Source: an uncultured Methanosarcinales archaeon (GTDB lineage: Archaea; Halobacteriota; Methanosarcinia; Methanotrichales; Methanotrichaceae). From it: 12,073 nt of DNA. Below are positions 1 through 5,255 of the stretch, piece by piece. Below the pieces are notes generated by a model. It ran no database searches. It was not told where the DNA came from and saw only the letters and a program-made list of their open reading frames with translations. Position numbers and translations under genes: made by a program. Numbering within the stretch: position 1 is the stretch's first letter; each line of letters begins with the position of its first letter. The DNA is taken from NCBI GenBank assembly GCA_937864385.1, contig CALMJN010000114.1, positions 1 through 12,073 of the forward strand, in the 5' to 3' direction.

Positions 1-215
1 ATTCATCTAGTTCGATAAATGCTGTCAAAGAATAAGAACCTGCCTGAATATTCATCCGATTAAGAAAGGCCAATATCGCAGCCTTCAGATTGACTCTACA
101 AGCTTTGAGCTTTTTTGAGATTGAGATCGATCAACTGAGTTAGAGCAATTTTTCTCAAGTCTGCCTTTAGGCCCCTCCAGTGATTGTGCCTTGCCTGTAG
201 TGAAATTGCCAGCAT
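1..215 (-). pseudogene. 5' part of an unrecognised gene, frameshifted and cut by the window edge
   Basis: I do not recognise the product. On the minus strand an ATG at 215-213 opens a protein-like frame (begins MLAISLQARHNHW, continues with an Arg/Lys/Leu-rich helical stretch ending DLNLKK). It hits TAG at 98-96 soon after a run of six A (plus-strand T6 at 111-116). Removing one A joins it smoothly to a second open frame that reads KLKACRVNLKAAILAF and stays open to base 1. Both halves look like one amphipathic, helical polypeptide of about 71 residues in the window. It is divergent from the PAC2 gene and more AT-rich than it. The single-base homopolymer shift could be a true pseudogene lesion, phase variation or a sequencing error. 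A 65-codon minus-strand frame over the same bases (282-85) looks less protein-like and is probably a shadow. Confidence 0.45.
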
Positions 216-297
216 AGATCGGCCAAACTTGTTGCAGCGGGCAAATCACCTCACCAGAAGCGATGTGCTTATCTCCGATCACCGCCTACTAATCCTC

Positions 298-1041
298 ATG
301 GATAAGGAGATCGTCCAGGTCATTCTGGAGAAGGAGCCCTCGGTCAAGAACCCCATCCTGATTGAGGGCTTCCCCGGCATCGGCCTGGTAGGCAATATAG
401 CCAGCCAATACATAGTCAACGAACTGAAGATGACCTACCTGGGGGCCATGAGCTCCAAGTACTTCCCGCCGTTGGCCGTTCTTTTGGGCGGGGTGGTGAA
501 TATGCCCGTGAGAATCTACGAGGATGCCGCCAGGGGTCTGGTGATCCTCACCGCGGACATACCCGTCCACCCCCTGGCCTCTTTTGAGATCGGCAGGGAG
601 ATCGTATCCTGGGCCCAGTCCATAGAAGCCCGGGAGATGATATGCCTCGCCGGCATCACCGTCATGGGCGAGGAGCACCGGGTCTTCGGGGCGGTCAGCC
701 GCCCGGAGCTTCTGGAGAGGATCAAGGACAAGGCGGAGGTCTTTGAGATAGGGACTATCACCGGGATTACCGGCAGCATCATGAACGAGTGCCGCATCCG
801 AAACATGCCCGCCGTCTGCCTGCTGGGGGAGACGGCCTCCGCCGAGCCCGACCCCAGGGCAGCCATAGCGGCCATAGAGACCCTGAACAAGATCTACGAC
901 CTGGGGATCAGCACCGAGAAGCTCTCGGAGCAGGCGGAGCAGATTGAGCTGCAGATGGCCCAATTGGCTTCGCAGATGAAGGCCGCCTCTCCGGAGGAGC
1001 AACAGATGCAACTGCCCAAAGAGTTTCCCATGTACGGGTGA
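298..1041 (+). CDS. PAC2-family proteasome assembly chaperone (PbaB-like)
   Basis: This is a 247-residue cytoplasmic protein of the PAC2 superfamily (COG2047/PF09754), whose archaeal members assist or bind the 20S proteasome. The signature IEGFPGIGLVGNIA at residues 22-35 is typical, as is the GIT/TGITGS pattern mid-protein. A Glu/Gln-rich predicted coiled coil lies around residues 203-232. The last three residues, Met-Tyr-Gly, form a hydrophobic-Tyr-X (HbYX) tail, the motif that docks proteasome activators and archaeal PbaB into the alpha ring. The start is placed at ATG 298 because the family begins just before the first strand. An in-frame GTG at 184 would add 38 unrelated residues and run into the divergent gene. 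No clear SD is visible, so the mRNA may be leaderless or have a short leader. The stop overlaps the next gene's start region, implying cotranscription. Confidence 0.88.
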   Translation: MDKEIVQVILEKEPSVKNPILIEGFPGIGLVGNIASQYIVNELKMTYLGAMSSKYFPPLAVLLGGVVNMPVRIYEDAARGLVILTADIPVHPLASFEIGREIVSWAQSIEAREMICLAGITVMGEEHRVFGAVSRPELLERIKDKAEVFEIGTITGITGSIMNECRIRNMPAVCLLGETASAEPDPRAAIAAIETLNKIYDLGISTEKLSEQAEQIELQMAQLASQMKAASPEEQQMQLPKEFPMYG

Positions 1042-1046
1042 TGAGA

Positions 1047-1436
1047 ATGATCTACATTGCGCTAACGGGATTGGCCAGGCACGTGATAAAAGAGCTGACC
1101 GCGGCCAAGGTGAGGACGGTGGAGATCAGAAGCCCCAACAACTTCTTCGCCCTTCTGGGGGTCCAGCCGGGAGACCGCATATTCCTGACCGAGGCCAGCG
1201 CTCCGGACATAGTGCCGGGGACAGCCGGCCTGATCGTCGCTGTGCGGGCCATTCAGACCATAACCCACCGCACCATTCAGTCCAGCCAGGATTATTATGA
1301 GGAGAGAGAGGCCCAGGCGGCCAGAGCCCAGCTCCAGCTCATGGGAGTGGGAAGGGTCCGACGCATCACCAACTTCGAGCCGGGCACGCCCCTCACGCTG
1401 GAAGTGGATGATGTGAGATATTGCGACGCTCGCTGA
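1047..1436 (+). CDS. DUF473-family archaeal protein of unknown function
   Basis: A 129-residue protein resembling the uncharacterised DUF473 family of methanogens. It has an N-terminal Met-(x)-Tyr-Ile-Ala-Leu-Thr-Gly start, then VEIRSPNNFFALL and a PGDRIFLT turn around residues 30-48, then a PGTAGLIVAVRAI strand, and a YYEEREAQAARAQL helix mid-protein. There is no signal peptide or membrane segment. Three nested starts exist: GTG 1038, ATG 1041 and ATG 1047. I prefer 1047 because GGTGAT (1037-1042) lies 4 nt before it and the family's conserved start follows at once. The SD sits across the PAC2 stop codon (TGA 1039-1041), so translation is probably coupled. The family name is from memory of its pattern; the function is unknown. 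Confidence 0.7.
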   Translation: MIYIALTGLARHVIKELTAAKVRTVEIRSPNNFFALLGVQPGDRIFLTEASAPDIVPGTAGLIVAVRAIQTITHRTIQSSQDYYEEREAQAARAQLQLMGVGRVRRITNFEPGTPLTLEVDDVRYCDAR

Positions 1437-1458
1437 GCGGGAATATGCTCAACCGTCC

Positions 1459-2916
1459 ATGAAGATCCTGCTGGTCACAGGAAGGCTGGCAGAAGATCAG
1501 GTGAGAGCTTTTGCCGGCGAGGCGGATGTGCTGGTGGCGGATACAGATGTGGCCGCCTTCGTCACCCCCCAGATGCTTTTTCAGGCTGCACCCCGGGGCT
1601 ATGATCTCATCCTCATACCCGGAGCCGTAACCGCCGATTTTCGGGAAGCAGAGAGGGCTCTCGGCTCTCCCATACGTCTGGGCCCCAAGCACGCCGCCGA
1701 CCTGGGGGAGGTGCTGCAGCTTATTGAGAAGGGCGAGCTGGAGCCGTCCAGAACCATACCCGCCTGCCAGATTTTGCTGGGGGAGATGAGAGAGAGGGCT
1801 CTCCGGGACATAGAGAGGCTGGAGGCGCAGGCGGAGGCCGTCCTGCATATAGGCCGGGTCAAGATCGGCGGAGGATCGAGGATGAAGGTTCTGGCCGAGG
1901 TGGTGGATTCCACCCGCCTGTCTTCAGAGCAGCTGGCGGATAGGATTCGCTATTATCAGGAGGAGGGCGCGGATATGATCGACCTGGGCCTGCCCCTGGA
2001 TGCCCGGCCGGAAGAGGTGAGAGCGGCGCTGGGAGTAGCCAAAGAGGCCACCCGTCTTCCGGTGAGCATCGATTCCGTCCGCCCGGATCTGCTTTTGGCC
2101 GGCCTGGAGGCAGGCGCCGATATGCTCCTCAGCCTCAATGCCGCCAATATGGCCCAGGTGGGGCCGGCAGCGGCTGATCTGGGAGTGCCGGCGGCGGTCA
2201 TCCCCGGTCCGGGCCCGGCCAGCCTGGAGGAGAATGTGAATGCCGCCCTGGATCTGGGCGTCAGAGTCATAGCCGATCCTGTACTCGATCCGCCCCTGCA
2301 GGGCCTGGCAGCCTCCCTGCACAGGTACATGCAGTTCTCTCGCCGCCATCCCGGGGTCCCTATCTTCTTCGGGGCGGGAAATGTCACTGAGCTATTGGAT
2401 GCCGATACTCATGGCGTCAACGCCCTCCTGGCCGCCATAGGGGCGGAGGTTGGTGCATCCATACTCTTCACCCCGGAGTACAGCGCCAAGGCCGCCGGAA
2501 GCGTTCGGGAGCTGGCCACGGCCTCCAGGATGATGCAGCTCTCTGGCAGGCGCAAAACCCCTCCCAAGGACCTGGGGCTGGATCTCCTGCTGCTCAAGCA
2601 GAAGAGGCGCCTGCCGGAGGAGCCCCTTCCTCAGACGGTAAAAGAGGCCCAGCCGGGCCATATTTACGTTTTAGATGACCTGGGACCCTTCCGCATATTT
2701 CTCTCCCGGGGGCTTATCGTGGCCAGAAACGGCCCGGTGAGCATCTGCGGCAGGAATGCTCGCGACCTGGTCAACAGCCTGGTGGACCTGGGTCTGGTGG
2801 GCAGACTGGACCATGCCGCATACCTGGGCCGCGAGCTGCAGAAGGCGGAGACAGCCCTTCGCCTGGGCCGGGACTATGTCCAGGATGAGCCCCTCTGGCC
2901 AGCCGAGAAGAGTTAA
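1459..2916 (+). CDS. Dihydropteroate synthase-related protein (archaeal, TIGR00284 type)
   Basis: A 485-residue three-part protein. Residues 1-120 form an N-terminal archaeal domain (DUF6513-like). Residues about 140-370 form a TIM-barrel pterin-binding domain: ADMIDLGLPLDARPEEV at 171-187 stands where classical DHPS has its DIGGEST region, and VSIDSVRPD is at 202-210. Residues about 400-480 form a DUF4346-like tail ending ALRLGRDYVQDEPLW. This architecture is known only in archaea lacking bacterial-type DHPS. It is thought to serve pterin (tetrahydromethanopterin or sarcinapterin) synthesis, but the exact reaction is not settled. It is probably cytoplasmic. ATG 1459 starts the conserved MKILLVTGRLA strand; no SD is obvious. 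It follows the DUF473 gene by 22 bp and precedes an extracytoplasmic protein by 27 bp, so it is likely in one operon. Family confidence is high; the role is inferred. Confidence 0.88.
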   Translation: MKILLVTGRLAEDQVRAFAGEADVLVADTDVAAFVTPQMLFQAAPRGYDLILIPGAVTADFREAERALGSPIRLGPKHAADLGEVLQLIEKGELEPSRTIPACQILLGEMRERALRDIERLEAQAEAVLHIGRVKIGGGSRMKVLAEVVDSTRLSSEQLADRIRYYQEEGADMIDLGLPLDARPEEVRAALGVAKEATRLPVSIDSVRPDLLLAGLEAGADMLLSLNAANMAQVGPAAADLGVPAAVIPGPGPASLEENVNAALDLGVRVIADPVLDPPLQGLAASLHRYMQFSRRHPGVPIFFGAGNVTELLDADTHGVNALLAAIGAEVGASILFTPEYSAKAAGSVRELATASRMMQLSGRRKTPPKDLGLDLLLLKQKRRLPEEPLPQTVKEAQPGHIYVLDDLGPFRIFLSRGLIVARNGPVSICGRNARDLVNSLVDLGLVGRLDHAAYLGRELQKAETALRLGRDYVQDEPLWPAEKS

Positions 2917-2943
2917 ATAATTGGTGCCGCGAGATAGCAGAGG

Positions 2944-3804
2944 ATGAACTCGAAGGCTTTTGCTATCTTTGTGGGCGCTATTATGGTATTTTCCGCCTTT
3001 GCGGGATTCGTTCTCTTAGGCACCGAGCAGAGCGAGATCCCGGTTGCAGCCGCTGACAGCTACTCTTTAGAGAACTTTAAAGCAACAGGCAATCTGGTGG
3101 ACTGGGACTTCGAGGGCCTCCAGGATGTCCTGGAGATTGCACCGGAAAATACGGTGATGGCCTACTGGGTCAACCTCAGCGCACCGGCAAATCTTACTGC
3201 CGCCGCCAGGGCTGCTCTGCCCCAGTCCATGGGATTCAGCTACGGCAGCCAGATGTACCAGACCAGTATTGAAAGGCTTGCCGCCATCTATTTCAACGGC
3301 AGCTGGACGGAGATGCACTGGATAAAGCCCTATCAGGTGGGCTACAGCAGCCTGGTCATACCTTATGAGAATTACATGATGATACCAACCGGAAATGACT
3401 ATGTAACCGTCCTGGGCAAGCCGGTCCTCTTCGGGATGCAGGAGCCGGTAGAGCGGGTTGTAGATGTGATCACGGGAGGCCTCTCCTCCGGCTATTTCAC
3501 CCTGGTAGGTGAAGAGAGGGCAGATCTGCAACTGGCAGCTCTTGGCCGGGGCGGAAAGGATATGCCCCTTTCCGGAGCATATGATCAGTTTTACCTGGAG
3601 ATCAGCGCCATTAACGGCAGCATAGAGAGATACAGTCTGGATGCCCGGCTCAAGCAGCCGCAGTCTGAGGCAATCAGCAAGCTGAAGGATATCGCCTCAG
3701 CGAGCAACCTCAGCTACTCCGGCGACAGCGCTGGGGCGGGAGTTTCCGGTGCCCTGGGCCAAGAGAGCCTGCAAGCCACTCTCATGGCCCTGATGGGGCC
3801 TTAG
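2944..3804 (+). CDS. Membrane-anchored or secreted protein of unknown function
   Basis: I do not recognise a named family. The 286-residue protein begins with a short charged tip and a hydrophobic segment (residues about 5-26, AFAIFVGAIMVFSAFAGFVLL), which is a signal peptide or single N-terminal anchor. The remaining 260 residues look extracytoplasmic: rich in Tyr, Ser and Asn, with no cysteine, and with several Asn-X-Ser/Thr sequons (for example NLS, NLT, NGS) that archaeal N-glycosylation could use. The C-terminal 30 residues are Gly/Ala/Ser-rich and end in a hydrophobic ATLMALMGP. ATG 2944 is directly preceded by GAGG with no spacer, so the ribosome binding site is unclear. It is the last gene before a hairpin with a T-run and is probably cotranscribed with the DHPS-like gene. 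No enzymatic motif is visible. Confidence 0.75.
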   Translation: MNSKAFAIFVGAIMVFSAFAGFVLLGTEQSEIPVAAADSYSLENFKATGNLVDWDFEGLQDVLEIAPENTVMAYWVNLSAPANLTAAARAALPQSMGFSYGSQMYQTSIERLAAIYFNGSWTEMHWIKPYQVGYSSLVIPYENYMMIPTGNDYVTVLGKPVLFGMQEPVERVVDVITGGLSSGYFTLVGEERADLQLAALGRGGKDMPLSGAYDQFYLEISAINGSIERYSLDARLKQPQSEAISKLKDIASASNLSYSGDSAGAGVSGALGQESLQATLMALMGP

Positions 3805-3824
3805 GCCCCTAGCGCAACCTTTTT
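3795..3824 (+). terminator. Possible terminator after the membrane-anchored protein gene
   Basis: GGGGCC (3795-3800), loop TTA, GGCCCC (3804-3809) makes a perfect 6-bp GC hairpin overlapping the TAG stop of the preceding gene. A run of five T follows at 3820-3824. Archaeal termination depends mainly on T-tracts, so the T-run may matter more than the stem. Confidence 0.45.
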
Positions 3825-3856
3825 ACATGAGGAGCTAAAGCTGATCTAACCTTAAC

Positions 3857-3880
3857 CGTCTAAGGAGCTTAGGCGTTTTT
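3857..3880 (+). terminator. Hairpin plus U-tract in the rpl7ae leader (terminator or attenuator)
   Basis: CGTCTAAG (3857-3864), loop GAG, CTTAGGCG (3868-3875) forms an 8-bp stem with one G-U pair, followed directly by five T (3876-3880). The shape is that of an intrinsic terminator. It lies about 44 nt before the rpl7ae start, so it may close the upstream operon, or act as an attenuator if rpl7ae transcription begins upstream near 3850. Confidence 0.45.
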
Positions 3881-3887
3881 GCGATGA

Positions 3888-3919
3888 ATGATGATGGGCG
3901 AAGCAGCCCGGAAGGAGAT
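3888..3919 (+). promoter_or_regulatory. Kink-turn-like element overlapping the rpl7ae ribosome binding site
   Basis: A box-C-like ATGATGA (3888-3894, consensus RUGAUGA) is followed by a short stem GGGC (3896-3899) / GCCC (3906-3909) with loop GAAGCA. A GA dinucleotide follows at 3911-3912, positioned to form tandem G-A pairs with GA 3893-3894. A three-base bulge (GAT, 3890-3892) completes a kink-turn arrangement. The outer strand is the SD AAGGAGAT (3912-3919), whose outer stem pairs poorly. L7Ae binding to kink-turns in its own mRNA leader is reported in other archaea. That this is such a site is my inference. Confidence 0.4.
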
Positions 3920-3923
3920 TAAA

Positions 3924-4292
3924 ATGGCAAGACCTATATTCGTCAGGTTTGATGTTCCAACAGAGCTGGCCAGCAAGTCCCTAGAGGCCCTGGAACTGGC
4001 TCGGGATACGGGAAGGATAAAGAAGGGAACCAACGAAGCCACCAAAGCCATAGAGCGCGGCGTGGCCCGGCTGGTGATTGTGGGCGAGGATGTTACCCCC
4101 CCCGAGATAGTGGCTCATATTCCAGCTCTCTGCGAGGAGAAGAAGACTCCTTATATCTATGTCAAGAAACAGAGCGAGCTTGGCGCGGCCGCCGGCCTCG
4201 GCGTCAAGAGCGCAGCAGCGGCCATTGTGGAGCCGGGAAAGGGAAAAGAGCTGCTTGATGAGATTGTCTCAAAAGTAGCCGCTCTGAAGTAG
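3924..4292 (+). CDS. rpl7ae: 50S ribosomal protein L7Ae (eL8), kink-turn RNA-binding protein
   Basis: A 122-residue protein, standard for archaeal L7Ae. This is a large-subunit protein that is also the kink-turn-binding core of box C/D and H/ACA sRNPs and of RNase P. The family start [12 protein letters not shown] is intact. The RNA-contacting segment [17 protein letters not shown] (residues about 31-47) carries the Gly-Thr-Asn-Glu-x-x-Lys motif that recognises sheared G-A pairs, and [13 protein letters not shown] lies mid-protein. ATG 3924 is chosen over the in-frame ATG 3888: the SD AAGGAGAT lies 4 nt upstream, and the 12 extra residues are not family-like. It is the first gene of the rpl7ae-rps28e-rpl24e-ndk block, a conserved archaeal arrangement. 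Its leader carries two RNA structures, suggesting autoregulation. Confidence 0.97.
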   Translation: MARPIFVRFDVPTELASKSLEALELARDTGRIKKGTNEATKAIERGVARLVIVGEDVTPPEIVAHIPALCEEKKTPYIYVKKQSELGAAAGLGVKSAAAAIVEPGKGKELLDEIVSKVAALK

Positions 4293-4302
4293 GTGATAAC
4301 CG

Positions 4303-4515
4303 ATGGATGATGATAACGGCATACCGGCAGAGGTCATCGAGGTCATAGGCGTCACCGGCATGCATGGAGAGGCGACGCAGATAAAATGCCGTATCCTGGA
4401 AGGCAACAACAAGGGCCGCATCATCACCAGGAACTGCATGGGACCCATCCGCATGGGAGATGTCCTGATGCTGCTGGAGACCGCCAGAGAAGCCAAGAAG
4501 CTTACCAGCAGGTGA
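4303..4515 (+). CDS. rps28e: 30S ribosomal protein S28e (eS28)
   Basis: A 70-residue small-subunit protein with the family's OB-like fold sequence. It has [27 protein letters not shown], then the conserved [19 protein letters not shown] turn and a basic tail ending LTSR. In the ribosome it lies near the mRNA exit region of the 30S subunit. The length is normal. An SD, GGTGAT (4292-4297), begins on the last base of the rpl7ae stop codon and sits 5 nt before ATG 4303, so the two genes are almost certainly cotranscribed and may be coupled. The stop (TGA 4513-4515) is followed by the next gene's SD, in the same arrangement. Confidence 0.97.
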   Translation: MDDDNGIPAEVIEVIGVTGMHGEATQIKCRILEGNNKGRIITRNCMGPIRMGDVLMLLETAREAKKLTSR

Positions 4516-4522
4516 TGAAAGG

Positions 4523-4693
4523 ATGGAAGATAGAAGGTGTTCATTCTGCAATAAGACCATCGAGCCGGGAACAGGTAAGCTCTATGCCAAAAAGGACGGC
4601 ACGGTCTTTTACTTCTGCTCCGCCAAGTGCGAGAACAACGTGGCTTTAGGCCGGGTGACCAGAAGGATCAAGTGGGCCAGGAAGGGGGCATAA
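4523..4693 (+). CDS. rpl24e: 50S ribosomal protein L24e (eL24), zinc-binding
   Basis: A 56-residue protein encoded by a short frame. It reads [18 protein letters not shown], then a [11 protein letters not shown] segment and a basic end [12 protein letters not shown]. Four cysteines (C6, C9, C32, C36: CxxC and CxxxC) form the treble-clef zinc site of archaeal L24e/TRASH-type ribosomal proteins. The length matches archaeal homologues, which lack the eukaryotic C-terminal extension. The SD GGTGAT (4511-4516) overlaps the rps28e stop and sits 6 nt before ATG 4523. Nucleoside diphosphate kinase follows after 12 bp. The identification is firm from the cysteine pattern and the gene order. Confidence 0.95.
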   Translation: MEDRRCSFCNKTIEPGTGKLYAKKDGTVFYFCSAKCENNVALGRVTRRIKWARKGA

Positions 4694-4705
4694 GCCCTGG
4701 CTGAA

Positions 4706-5155
4706 GTGGAGAGAACCTTTATCATGGTCAAGCCCGATGGGGTGCAGCGTGGCCTCGTGGGCAAGATACTGCAGCGTATAGAAGAGAAGGGCTTCAAGAT
4801 AGTGGCCATGAAGCTGGCGGTGATGCCGACCGAGAAGGCCAAGGCTCACTATGCCGAGCATGTGGGCAAGAAGTTCTATCAGGATCTGGTGGACTTCATC
4901 ACCTCCGGCCCGTCCGTATCCCTGGTGGTGGAGGGGCGAGGAGTTATTGCCGCCATGAGAAAGATGAATGGGGCCACCAATCCGGTGGATGCCGTACCCG
5001 GCACCATAAGGGGAGACTTGGCCATTGAGACCGGCCGCAATGTGGTGCACGGCTCGGACTCAGCCGCATCCGCCGCTCGCGAGATCGCCCTGCACTTTGA
5101 AACAAGCGAGCTGGTAGACTACAAGCGAATCGATGAAGCCTGGCTCTACGAGTGA
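4706..5155 (+). CDS. ndk: Nucleoside diphosphate kinase
   Basis: A 149-residue cytoplasmic enzyme that transfers the gamma phosphate from ATP to other nucleoside diphosphates through a phosphohistidine. The sequence has ERTFIMVKPDGVQRGLVG at the N terminus, the PGTIRGDL loop (98-105), and the active-site NVVHGSDS (112-119) with catalytic His115. The C-terminal WLYE is typical. The length is standard. The start is GTG 4706, since family members begin one or two residues before this point and no ATG is available. No strong SD is seen, so translation may follow on from rpl24e 12 bp upstream. Clustering with rpl7ae, rps28e, rpl24e and infB is a common archaeal order, linking GTP supply to translation. 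It is followed by a perfect 8-bp hairpin. Confidence 0.96.
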   Translation: MERTFIMVKPDGVQRGLVGKILQRIEEKGFKIVAMKLAVMPTEKAKAHYAEHVGKKFYQDLVDFITSGPSVSLVVEGRGVIAAMRKMNGATNPVDAVPGTIRGDLAIETGRNVVHGSDSAASAAREIALHFETSELVDYKRIDEAWLYE

Positions 5156-5159
5156 GATC

Positions 5160-5178
5160 GGATAGAATAGTTCTATCC
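5160..5178 (+). terminator. Hairpin downstream of ndk
   Basis: GGATAGAA (5160-5167), loop TAG, TTCTATCC (5171-5178) is a perfect 8-bp stem starting 5 nt after the ndk stop. There is no T-run immediately after it; T/A-rich sequence begins near 5195. It may mark a 3' end or processing site between ndk and infB rather than full termination. Confidence 0.4.
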
Positions 5179-5194
5179 CTCTCCCATAGGAGCC

Positions 5195-5200
5195 TTTAAA
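5195..5200 (+). promoter_or_regulatory. Possible TATA box for infB
   Basis: TTTAAA within an A/T-rich stretch (5195-5226) lies about 58 nt before the infB start. An archaeal transcript would then begin near 5222-5226, giving a leader of about 30 nt. There is no strong BRE upstream. The call rests on position between a hairpin and a long gene, so it is tentative. Confidence 0.35.
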
Positions 5201-5255
5201 TTCTCAAAAAATAAAAAGCATTTTTTGGCCTTACCATCGCCGAGAAGGGATCGGT

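Noticed and set aside
85..282. 65-codon minus-strand frame (starts MIGDKHIASGEV)
   Set aside because: It overlaps the more protein-like frame starting at 215, which continues across an A6 frameshift. It has no SD or family pattern.
184..297. N-terminal extension of the PAC2 gene from GTG 184
   Set aside because: The 38 extra residues lack family character and would overlap the divergent gene's 5' end. The PAC2 fold starts right after ATG 298.
289..1011. 240-codon minus-strand frame opposite the PAC2 gene
   Set aside because: Low-complexity His/Leu/Gly-rich translation typical of the antisense of a GC-rich gene; the plus strand has a clear family.
3888..3923. Upstream ATG giving a longer L7Ae
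   Set aside because: The extra [12 protein letters not shown] is not L7Ae-like, and the real SD lies before ATG 3924. The ATGs are part of the kink-turn-like motif.
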